Positions 53,405-61,310 of a DNA stretch of 64,000 bases are shown piece after piece. The notes beneath the pieces are model-generated. The model searched no databases, was not told where the DNA came from, and saw only the letters and a program-made list of their open reading frames with translations. The DNA comes from an uncultured Alphaproteobacteria bacterium. Its GTDB lineage: Bacteria; Pseudomonadota; Alphaproteobacteria; Rs-D84. Numbering within the stretch: position 1 is the stretch's first letter; every line of letters begins with the position of its first letter. Made by a program: the position numbers and the translations under genes. The stretch spans positions 1 to 64,000 of the forward strand of contig CATLAX010000001.1 of assembly GCA_949878575.1 (NCBI GenBank), in the 5' to 3' direction.

Positions 53405-55159
53405 ATGTTATCACTTAAATCCAAATACAGAACGCATACATGCGGGGAACTGAACGCGTCAAATGTCGGGCAGACGGTAACGCTGGCCGGGTGGGTGCAC
53501 CGCAAGCGCGACCATGGTTCGCTGTTGTTTGTTGACCTGCGCGACAATTACGGAATAACCCAGGTTGTCTTTGACGGCGGCGACGAAAGACTGGAAAAGG
53601 TTCGTCCGGAATCCGTTGTTCAGATAACAGGCACTGTTGTCGCGCGCGCGGCGGACGCCGTAAACGACAAGATTCCGACCGGCGCCATAGAGGTGCAGGC
53701 CGATAAATTTGAAGTGCTGACGAATGCGGACGTGCTGCCGTTTCAGGTGTTCGGCGACGACGACACCGTGGCGGAAGACCTGCGTTTAAAGCATCGTTAT
53801 ATTGACCTGCGCCGCGAATCTTTGCACAGGAACATTCTGTTCCGCAACCGCGTCATGAAATTTCTGCGCGACAAAATGTGGGACATGGGGTTCTCGGAAT
53901 TTCAGACGCCCATTCTGACGGTGTCCAGTCCGGAAGGCGCGCGCGACTATATCGTGCCCAGCCGTCATCATCACGGAATGTTTTATGCGCTGCCCCAGGC
54001 GCCGCAGCAGTTTAAGCAGTTGCTGCAGATTGCGGGCTTTGACCGTTATTTTCAGATAGCCCCGTGTTTCCGCGACGAAGATTTGCGTGCGGACCGGCTG
54101 CTGGAATTTTACCAGCTGGATCTGGAAATGTCGTTCGTTGATTTAAAGGATATTCAGGCGGTCGGGAACGAGTTGATGCCGGCGCTGATACGCGAATTTG
54201 TGCCGGATGCCAAAATTTGTCCGGAAATTCCGCACATTCCGTATGACGTGGCGATGTTAAAGTACGGCTGTGACAAGCCTGATTTGCGCAATCCGATTGA
54301 AATATCCGATGTAACGGATATTTTCCGCGGTTCCGATTTCGGCATATTTGCGGATGCCGTTGAAAACGGTGCGGTTGTTCGTGCAATTCCGGCGCCGGCG
54401 TCAGCGAACAAACCGCGGTCATGGTTTGACAAGCTGGGCGATTATGCTGTCAAAGATCTGGGCCTGGGTGGTCTGGGATACATAGTGTTCGGGGACGAGG
54501 CAAAAGGTCCGGTTGCAAAGAAACTGGATGCGGGGCGCATTGCAAAACTGCGCGGCATCGCGGGCGACGGCGCGACGCTGTTCTTTGTCTGTGACGAAGA
54601 GGCGGCGGCCGCAAAGGCGGCCGGAAAGCTGCGCATCAAGCTGGGCCGTGACCTGGAACTGATTGACGACAAGGAATTCCGTTTCTGCTGGATAGAAGAA
54701 TTCCCGTTCTATGAATTGAACGAGGAAACGGGCAAGATTGACTTTGGACACAATCCGTTTTCTTTGCCGCGCGGCGAACTGGACGGGGATCCGTTAAAGA
54801 TAAAGGCAAATCAGTTTGACATGGTGTTGAACGGAAACGAGATTTGCAGCGGCGGACTGCGCAACTATAACCCGGAAACAATGGTGCGCGCGTTTGAAAT
54901 AGCGGGATATGGCGAAGAGGATGTAAAGGCCAAATTCGGCGGAATGTACGCCGCGTTTCAATACGGTGCCCCGCCGCACGGCGGATGCGCGTTTGGTGTT
55001 GACCGTTTGATTCAGATTATGCTGGGCGAAGACAACCTGCGCGAGGTTGTTGCGTTCCCGACAAATCAGCGCGGCCAGGATTTGATGCTGGGCGCCCCGC
55101 GTGAGGTGACGGAACAACAACTGCGCGAGGTGCATATCAGCGTGCGCAAGAAAGGATAA
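53405..55159 (+). CDS. aspS: aspartate--tRNA ligase
   Basis: This class II synthetase charges tRNA-Asp. The 584-aa protein has the N-terminal OB fold, motif 1, motif 2 (FRDEDLRADRLLEFYQLDLEMSF), the bacterial GAD insertion (about 280-420) and motif 3 (FGVDRLIQIMLG). In the OB fold the sequence KRDHG has histidine at the position where discriminating enzymes have leucine (RDLG). By the known rule this suggests a non-discriminating enzyme that also makes Asp-tRNA-Asn for GatCAB. AAGGGA precedes the ATG inside the T-box-like leader. Confidence 0.97.
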   Translation: MLSLKSKYRTHTCGELNASNVGQTVTLAGWVHRKRDHGSLLFVDLRDNYGITQVVFDGGDERLEKVRPESVVQITGTVVARAADAVNDKIPTGAIEVQADKFEVLTNADVLPFQVFGDDDTVAEDLRLKHRYIDLRRESLHRNILFRNRVMKFLRDKMWDMGFSEFQTPILTVSSPEGARDYIVPSRHHHGMFYALPQAPQQFKQLLQIAGFDRYFQIAPCFRDEDLRADRLLEFYQLDLEMSFVDLKDIQAVGNELMPALIREFVPDAKICPEIPHIPYDVAMLKYGCDKPDLRNPIEISDVTDIFRGSDFGIFADAVENGAVVRAIPAPASANKPRSWFDKLGDYAVKDLGLGGLGYIVFGDEAKGPVAKKLDAGRIAKLRGIAGDGATLFFVCDEEAAAAKAAGKLRIKLGRDLELIDDKEFRFCWIEEFPFYELNEETGKIDFGHNPFSLPRGELDGDPLKIKANQFDMVLNGNEICSGGLRNYNPETMVRAFEIAGYGEEDVKAKFGGMYAAFQYGAPPHGGCAFGVDRLIQIMLGEDNLREVVAFPTNQRGQDLMLGAPREVTEQQLREVHISVRKKG

Positions 55160-55184
55160 CGCGCATTGTTCGTGATGCAAAAAT

Positions 55185-55217
55185 ACGGGGGACGCTTGCC
55201 GTTCCCCGTTTGTTTTT
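55185..55217 (+). terminator. aspS terminator
   Basis: ACGGGG and CCCCGT close a stem with an inner CG/CCG part and are followed by TTGTTTTT. Confidence 0.75.
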
Positions 55218-55287
55218 AAGAAATCAAACCTATTGGCATACAATTTTTCCCATATATACTTTTTTTTATATTCGGGGGGCGAAAAAA

Positions 55288-55647
55288 ATGGACGCACGGT
55301 TTGAAAAATTATCCCATACAATGAATTTGACGCCGTATCAGGCGCAGGTTTTGGCGGCCGGCGCCGACAAATATGACATGTCGCGGCTGGTAAAGCGCGG
55401 GCCCGTCCTGTACGCCCCGCACGCGGTGCGCGGCATTTGGCAGAATGCGGTCAGACTGTTTGCAGGTCGGCGTGCGGATCTGATTGGAAAGACTAAAACA
55501 CTGCTGCGGGCCCAGCGGCGTATAAAATTTTTCCCCGGCGGATTTCACTGTGTGCGCATAGGGCGGTTTATGTATTACGCCGATGCCGGCGGCGCCGCAA
55601 TTTCGCGCGAGGCCTTTCGCCGCGCCACCGGCGGCGGCGCGCGTTAA
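55288..55647 (+). CDS. small basic protein, unknown
   Basis: ATG 55288 has GGGGGGCG upstream and gives 119 aa; the longer ORF-track version has no ribosome binding site. The sequence is basic with a helical N-terminus (LTPYQAQVLAAGADKYDMSRLVKRG) and a strand-rich C-terminus (FFPGGFHCVRIGRFMYYADAGG). No family comes to mind. It overlaps the convergent asmA-like gene by four bases. Confidence 0.6.
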   Translation: MDARFEKLSHTMNLTPYQAQVLAAGADKYDMSRLVKRGPVLYAPHAVRGIWQNAVRLFAGRRADLIGKTKTLLRAQRRIKFFPGGFHCVRIGRFMYYADAGGAAISREAFRRATGGGAR

Positions 55648-58118
55648 AAGCGCATGTGGGTCTTTATAAACTGGCGCATAAACCCGGGGTCAAAATTCAG
55701 CATTATCTCTGACAGGGAATAACGGCGCGCGCCGTCCGGCATTACCGTTAGCGATACAGGGGTCGGATCCGGCGATGTGGCGCGCATCAAAATCGTCAAA
55801 TCCGCAGTCATGCGCCCGTCGCGTATGGCAAGGCTGCCGCGGGCGGCGCTGTGCCGCATTTCAATGGTCAACGGCGCCGTCGTTTCAAAATCGCCGCCCG
55901 CAAAGTCACCGGCGACGTGCATTTCCTTGACATATGTTTCGCCGTCCGTCAGCGCGTCCGCAATCGCATATTCCGCGTTAAGCGTCGTTACATTTTCGGC
56001 CGATGCGTAAAAGTCGTCAATTCCGATTCCGACCAGGGTTGCATCGGCCAGGGTTATGTCCGCGCTGCCTGTTAAATTGTATTCAATGTCATGGGCGATG
56101 ACGCCGGATGTGCGCATTTCAATTTCCCCGGTAATGGTGGCGTCGCGCACGTTCAGCGGCATGTCCGCCGCCAGCAGGGCGCCCGATGTTTTAAACCGGC
56201 TGACCTGGACGGATATGTCGTAATCCTTGTTGTTTTTTGTAATAATGGCCAGCAGGTTTCCGCGTTCGCTGTCCGTTATGGAATATGTCTGGGTGTTGTT
56301 TTTCAGGCTGTATACAAAATTTTTGTACGTTTCGCCGTTGTATATCAGATTGTCCGCATGCAGAGATATGTTCACGCCCAAACCGAACGGCAGCATTATG
56401 GGGGCGTCCGTAAAGAATTCCATTTCCGCGTAGTTGTCTATGAAATCCTGGCTGACAAAGGCGTCAATGTTAAGTGTGTCCGTCTTTAACGTGATGTTTT
56501 TGCCGGTTGCGCTGCCGGTAAATTCATGGCCCATGGTGCGTATTGTCAGATTTGATATAGCATCGCCACGCTTCAGGCCGGATATGAAATATTCGTCGTC
56601 GTTGATTGCGCTTAAATCCATGTCCGGGAACCAGTCGTGCATGCTGCGCCCGGTTATTGCGAACGCCTCGTTTTCCGTTGTTATTTCCCAGCGGTTGTTG
56701 TGCGGGCGGAATGTGACGCGGCCGTCGTTTAATGCAAAATCGCCGATTTCATCGTGCATGAATTCCGGCAGAATTTCCGTACCGCCGCGCAGCCAGTCCA
56801 GACGCCGGTCGTGCGCGAACTTGAATTCCGGGCGAATTTTTTCACCGTCCATGTACAGTGTTCCGGCCGCGTCAGAGAATATAAATTTCACGGTGCCGCG
56901 CGGTGCAATCTGTTTTAACAGCGTGCGTATTTCGTCTTCTGGCGGCATGGGCGATTTTGATGAAACCGTTATTTCAAATGTCTTGTTGTCCACGCGCATG
57001 CTGCCGGTCATGCCGCGGTATGTGAATTTTTCACAACCCCACGCATCCGGCGTGCCTGACATCAGGCATGTTATCGGCCGCCCGGCCAGCCTGGTTGTTA
57101 TCATTAAATCTTTTGCGCCGTCCGCCGTTATTTCACCGCCGGTGATCACGATGTCGTCGGCGACTATTTTTTCAATCGTCAGCGCCGACGGCGTGCCGAC
57201 CGCGCGCACCATCAAATGCTTGAACTCGCGCCGGCCCAGTGTCAAACGGCCGCGCAGATCCAAATCAAACGATGTTTCGTTTATTAACCGTGACGGAAAC
57301 AACAGAAACGAAAAATCAAACGTTATGTCAGATGACGTTATTTGTATGCGGCGGCGTCCGTCCGGGGCGATGTCTATGTTGCCGGTGAAATTATCGCTGT
57401 GGATGTCGGAAAATTTAACACCGTATCCGCCGTCCCAGTCAAAGCGCATTTCAAGGTCAAACGTGCCGGGAATTTTCGGGTCGCTGAATTCAAACATCCT
57501 GTTCACGTTGTCCGTTTTAAGCGACATTGTCCCGCGTGCGCCGCCCGTGGCGGTTAGATTGCCCATCACGGTTAGCTCGTTGTTTCTGTTTGACACGACA
57601 AATTCATCACCGGTCAATGTCACGTCGTATTTATGCTGGTCCGTGCGGACGGTGGCCTGAAATTCCCCGTTGCCCAGATAGCCGCTGATAATCCGGTATT
57701 CCTTGCCCAGAAACATAACGCGGCAGTTGCGCATTTCTATGTCATGGTTTGCCGTGGCGGGTGTCAAGCGCGATATTTCCACGTCCGCGTCGTATACGCT
57801 GACGCGGCCCGCCAATGTCGCATGCGACAGGTCAAACAGCGCCGTCATGGGCACGCGCACCGCAACCGCGCCGATGCGGCCGCCGGGTACCGTTATGTCG
57901 CGCGCGACGATTGTGGCGCCGGCAATTAAGCTGAAATGAACGTCGCCGTTTATCACGGCATCTGTTCCGATCTGGGCCATGATGGCGGCCTGCATCTGGG
58001 GTTTTAGCCTGTTTAGCGTAAACATTGGCGGAATCAATACAACAGATGCGGCCAAAACCGCAAGCACGGTGGCCGTGAACAAAAATATCCTGCGCAGTTT
58101 TCTGGGTTTTAATGCCAT
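55644..58118 (-). CDS. AsmA-like outer membrane biogenesis protein
   Basis: The 824-aa protein has one N-terminal membrane segment (about 12-31) followed by the AsmA-type start (VVLIPPMFTLNRLKPQMQAAIMAQIG-TDAVINGDVHFSLIAGATIVARDITV). A very long periplasmic beta-rich region comes next. AsmA-like proteins are thought to form hydrophobic grooves that carry phospholipid towards the outer membrane. The C-terminal third (LADATLVGIGIDDFYA ... FETTAPLTIEMRHSAARGSLAIRDG) keeps the AsmA_2-like pattern. It diverges from uvrB, with which it shares a 43-base promoter region. Confidence 0.88.
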   Translation of the reverse strand: MALKPRKLRRIFLFTATVLAVLAASVVLIPPMFTLNRLKPQMQAAIMAQIGTDAVINGDVHFSLIAGATIVARDITVPGGRIGAVAVRVPMTALFDLSHATLAGRVSVYDADVEISRLTPATANHDIEMRNCRVMFLGKEYRIISGYLGNGEFQATVRTDQHKYDVTLTGDEFVVSNRNNELTVMGNLTATGGARGTMSLKTDNVNRMFEFSDPKIPGTFDLEMRFDWDGGYGVKFSDIHSDNFTGNIDIAPDGRRRIQITSSDITFDFSFLLFPSRLINETSFDLDLRGRLTLGRREFKHLMVRAVGTPSALTIEKIVADDIVITGGEITADGAKDLMITTRLAGRPITCLMSGTPDAWGCEKFTYRGMTGSMRVDNKTFEITVSSKSPMPPEDEIRTLLKQIAPRGTVKFIFSDAAGTLYMDGEKIRPEFKFAHDRRLDWLRGGTEILPEFMHDEIGDFALNDGRVTFRPHNNRWEITTENEAFAITGRSMHDWFPDMDLSAINDDEYFISGLKRGDAISNLTIRTMGHEFTGSATGKNITLKTDTLNIDAFVSQDFIDNYAEMEFFTDAPIMLPFGLGVNISLHADNLIYNGETYKNFVYSLKNNTQTYSITDSERGNLLAIITKNNKDYDISVQVSRFKTSGALLAADMPLNVRDATITGEIEMRTSGVIAHDIEYNLTGSADITLADATLVGIGIDDFYASAENVTTLNAEYAIADALTDGETYVKEMHVAGDFAGGDFETTAPLTIEMRHSAARGSLAIRDGRMTADLTILMRATSPDPTPVSLTVMPDGARRYSLSEIMLNFDPGFMRQFIKTHMRF

Positions 58119-58161
58119 TTTCTCTTTCCTTGTATTTTTATTATAATGAATTATATTAGCA

Positions 58162-60159
58162 ATGAAAATGAAAAAGAGCGTGTTTGATCTTCAAAGTGAT
58201 TACGCCCCCATGGGCGACCAGCCGGCGGCCATTGCGGAATTGACCGCCGGGGTGCGCGACGGCCGGCGCAGCCAGGTGCTGCTGGGGGTGACGGGGTCCG
58301 GCAAGACTTTCACCATGGCGAACGTTATCGCGCAGCTGGGGCGGCCCGCGCTGATTATGGCGCCGAACAAAATACTGGCGGCGCAGCTGTATACGGAAAT
58401 GAAATCCTTTTTCCCGAACAACCACGTGGAATATTTTGTGTCGTATTACGACTATTATCAGCCGGAGGCGTACATGCCGACGACGGACACGTACATAGAC
58501 AAGGACGCGTCCATAAACGAGCAGCTGGACCGGATGCGGCACAGTGCGACGCGCGCCATGCTGGAAGAGCGCGATGTCGTCGTGATTTCATCCGTGTCTT
58601 CAATTTACGGCATGGGCAGTCCGGAACAGTATTCCGGAATGAAACTGGTTCTGAATTCCGGCGACAAAATCGGAATGCGGGATGTTATGCGCGCGCTGGT
58701 TGACATTCAATACAAGCGCAATGATGTCGCGTTTGAGCGCGGTGATTTTCGCGTGCGCGGCGACACGCTGGACGTGTTCCCGTCGCACAGTCTGGACCGC
58801 GCATGGAAGGTGTCGTTCTTTGGCGACGAAATTGACGAGATATGGGAATTTGACACGCTGACGGGGGCAAAGCTGCACCGGCTGGACCGGATTGCGGTGT
58901 ATCCGAACACCCACTATGCGACACCCATGCCAAGTATTCTGCAGGCAATCGGGGAAATAAAATCCGATTTAAAGCAGCGCCTGGAATATTTTCATGAGAA
59001 CATGAAGTACATAGAGGAGCAGCGTCTGCGCGAACGCGTGAACTTTGACATTGAAATGATGGAGTCAACGGGAACGTGCCGCGGGATAGAAAATTATTCA
59101 CGCTACCTGTCCGGACGAGCGCCGGGGATGCCCCCGCCGACGCTGTTTGAATACCTGCCGCGGGATGCGGTGCTGTTCATTGATGAAAGCCACGTTACCG
59201 TACCCCAGATTTCGGCGATGTCGCGCGGCGACCGCGCGCGCAAGGAAACGCTGTCGCAGTACGGGTTCCGTCTGCCGGCGTGCATTGACAACAGACCCTT
59301 AACGTTTGAGGAATGGGATGCGCTGCGTCCGCAGACGATATTTGTGTCCGCAACGCCGGCGGAATGGGAAATGGGCCAGGCGGACGGCGTTGTGTCAGAG
59401 CAGGTTATACGTCCGACGGGTCTGCTGGATCCGGTCTGCGATGTGCGGCCGACCGCAAACCAGGTGGACGATTTGCTGGACCAGATAAAGAAAACCGGCG
59501 GGCGCGTGCTGGTAACGACGCTGACGAAAAAAATGGCCGAGCAGCTGACGGATTACTTAAACGAGAACGGTGTTCGTGCAAAGTATTTGCACAGTGATAT
59601 TGAAACACTGGAACGCATAGAGCTGCTGCGTGATCTGCGTCTGGGCAAATACGACGTGTTGGTCGGGATAAACCTGCTGCGCGAGGGGCTGGATGTTCCG
59701 GAATGCGAACTGGTCGCGATTATGGATGCCGACAAAGAGGGGTTCCTGCGTTCCACGCGCAGTCTTATCCAGACAATCGGCCGTGCGGCGCGAAACGCGA
59801 ACGGCCGTGTCATTCTGTATGCCGACCGCATGACGGATTCCATGAACGCGGCGCTGACGGAAACGGCGCGGCGGCGCGAAAAGCAAATGGCATATAACAA
59901 GGCGCATAACATCACGCCAAAGACTGTGACAAAGGCCGTCTTTGCCGAGGTGGGCGATGCGGCGGAAAAAACGGACAAAAAGCGCCGCTTTGTTTACGAC
60001 AAATCCGGCGGCGTGATGGATGCGGAATCAATCCGCAGGCAGATAAAGGACTTAACAAAAAAGATGCGCCGCGCGGCCGAAGATTTGGAATTTGAATCGG
60101 CCGGCGAATACCGCGACGCGATAAGAAAACTGGAAGACGACCTGTTACTGGTGGAATAA
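58162..60159 (+). CDS. uvrB: excinuclease ABC subunit B
   Basis: UvrB is the damage-verifying helicase of nucleotide excision repair. The 665-aa protein has Walker A GVTGSGKTFT, the beta-hairpin region YYDYYQPEAY, the DESH box (LFIDESHVT), helicase motifs V and VI (INLLREGLDVPE, QTIGRAARN) and a C-terminal UVR helix pair. No Shine-Dalgarno is seen; a TATAAT and a TATATT lie within 20 bases of the ATG, so the 5' leader is very short. tsaE follows four bases after its stop. Confidence 0.98.
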   Translation: MKMKKSVFDLQSDYAPMGDQPAAIAELTAGVRDGRRSQVLLGVTGSGKTFTMANVIAQLGRPALIMAPNKILAAQLYTEMKSFFPNNHVEYFVSYYDYYQPEAYMPTTDTYIDKDASINEQLDRMRHSATRAMLEERDVVVISSVSSIYGMGSPEQYSGMKLVLNSGDKIGMRDVMRALVDIQYKRNDVAFERGDFRVRGDTLDVFPSHSLDRAWKVSFFGDEIDEIWEFDTLTGAKLHRLDRIAVYPNTHYATPMPSILQAIGEIKSDLKQRLEYFHENMKYIEEQRLRERVNFDIEMMESTGTCRGIENYSRYLSGRAPGMPPPTLFEYLPRDAVLFIDESHVTVPQISAMSRGDRARKETLSQYGFRLPACIDNRPLTFEEWDALRPQTIFVSATPAEWEMGQADGVVSEQVIRPTGLLDPVCDVRPTANQVDDLLDQIKKTGGRVLVTTLTKKMAEQLTDYLNENGVRAKYLHSDIETLERIELLRDLRLGKYDVLVGINLLREGLDVPECELVAIMDADKEGFLRSTRSLIQTIGRAARNANGRVILYADRMTDSMNAALTETARRREKQMAYNKAHNITPKTVTKAVFAEVGDAAEKTDKKRRFVYDKSGGVMDAESIRRQIKDLTKKMRRAAEDLEFESAGEYRDAIRKLEDDLLLVE

Positions 60160-60163
60160 GATT

Positions 60164-60562
60164 ATGGAATACACACTGCAAAATGTTGATGAAATGCGCG
60201 CGTGGGCGGCGGATTTTGCGCGTTCACTGCGGGCGCCCGCAACCGTTGCGCTGCACGGGGATTTGGGAATGGGCAAATCGGAAATAGCGCGCGCCGTTAT
60301 CAAAACACTGCGCGGGGCGGACACCGTGGTTCCCAGCCCGACATTTACAATCGTTCAAAACTATGACGGAATATCGCATTTTGACCTATACCGGATAGAG
60401 GATGCGGACGAGCTGGCCGAAATCGGGCTGCAGCATGCGATTGACAATGACATAACATTAATTGAGTGGCCGGATATTGCGGCGGGCATGCTGCCTGCGG
60501 GGACGGTTCATGTGTACATAACGCCCGACGGTGACGGACGGCGTGTCGTCGTCAAACAATAA
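60164..60562 (+). CDS. tsaE: tRNA threonylcarbamoyladenosine biosynthesis protein TsaE
   Basis: TsaE is the ATPase of the TsaBDE complex that makes t6A at position 37 of ANN-decoding tRNAs. The 132-aa protein has Walker A HGDLGMGKSE, the PSPTFTIVQNY block, HFDLYRIEDADELAEIGL and IEWPD, all typical. It is probably co-transcribed with uvrB. tsaB and tsaD are not in the window. Confidence 0.96.
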   Translation: MEYTLQNVDEMRAWAADFARSLRAPATVALHGDLGMGKSEIARAVIKTLRGADTVVPSPTFTIVQNYDGISHFDLYRIEDADELAEIGLQHAIDNDITLIEWPDIAAGMLPAGTVHVYITPDGDGRRVVVKQ

Positions 60563-60564
60563 GT

Positions 60565-60742
60565 TTGTGCTTTGTGGGAAACGTTACCTGTTGCATAACC
60601 ATCCGTTGTGCGCAATAATTTTTATGCGGATGAAAATTCGCGATGCGAACACTGCTATGTGAAGGACTGAGACGGTCCCGAACCCATATCCCTGCGGATT
60701 CCCGGGCAATGCGCCCGGAACCAAAAAACAGCGCTGTTTGCC
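60565..60742 (+). other. gene-free region with hairpin series
   Basis: Between tsaE and the terminator lie hairpins CATCCG/CGGATG, TTCGC/GCGAA, GGAC/GTCC and CCCGGGC/GCCCGG. The words AACCCATATCCCT near 60682 resemble AACCAATATCCCT at 40660 in the candidate RNA. It may be an RNA, a processed 3' UTR or decayed sequence. No open reading frame of note is seen. Confidence 0.35.
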
Positions 60743-60745
60743 AAT

Positions 60746-60775
60746 AAAAAATCCCGGCGTATGCCGGGATTTTTA
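60746..60775. terminator. bidirectional terminator
   Basis: AAAATCCCGGC and GCCGGGATTTT pair around GTAT, ending both flanking transcripts. Confidence 0.88.
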
Positions 60776-60777
60776 TA

Positions 60778-61245
60778 TTAGCGTGTTTTAATTTTCATTA
60801 AAGAGTCACGTTTTGCAATTAATGCGCTTTGTTCTTTGTATAACGCATTGAATTCGTCCATGCGCATTTGTATAATCGCCTCTTTTACCTTGTTGGCGCG
60901 CATCATTGAATCCATTTTCAGCGAACTGATTTTTCTTGTGAATCTTTTGATTTTAACGCTGTCTTTTGGCGCCTTTAATTTGGCCATCGGTTTCTGATGC
61001 TTTTCAATATTTGCAACAATTTCCAAAGTCGGGGCGTCGCGCTTAACGGAATCCGCAACCAGTTCGTTTGTGTTTACCTGCATGCTGTCCAGTTTTGCTT
61101 CAACCGCAGAGATGCGGCTGTTTACATCCGCCAGCTGTCCGTCAATGTCGCCCTTGTCCTTGGTGCCGCATGCGGCCATCATTACCGGCAGCAATGCGTA
61201 CAGTGCGCCCGTTTTCAAATTTACCAGTATTTTGTTTGTATTCAT
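60778..61245 (-). CDS. coiled-coil lipoprotein, unknown
   Basis: The 155-aa protein has a lipoprotein signal with VMMAAC as lipobox. The mature part is nearly all helix, with a heptad-like VNSRISAVEAKLDSMQVNTNEL, a lysine-rich middle and a second coiled coil at the end (EFNALYKEQSALIAKRDSL). It recalls Lpp-like or other murein-contacting lipoproteins only in general design. It stands alone between terminators. AAGGGAGTTATA precedes the ATG. Confidence 0.75.
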   Translation of the reverse strand: MNTNKILVNLKTGALYALLPVMMAACGTKDKGDIDGQLADVNSRISAVEAKLDSMQVNTNELVADSVKRDAPTLEIVANIEKHQKPMAKLKAPKDSVKIKRFTRKISSLKMDSMMRANKVKEAIIQMRMDEFNALYKEQSALIAKRDSLMKIKTR

Positions 61246-61310
61246 TATAACTCCCTTTGGTTGAGTTACAATTTATCTTAGTACAAAAATACATATGTGT
61301 CAATGAGTAT

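Noticed and set aside
56434-57660. 408-aa plus-strand ORF
   Set aside because: It lies wholly antisense to the AsmA-like gene, has no ribosome binding site and a low-complexity Ser/Arg-rich composition; it is a shadow frame.
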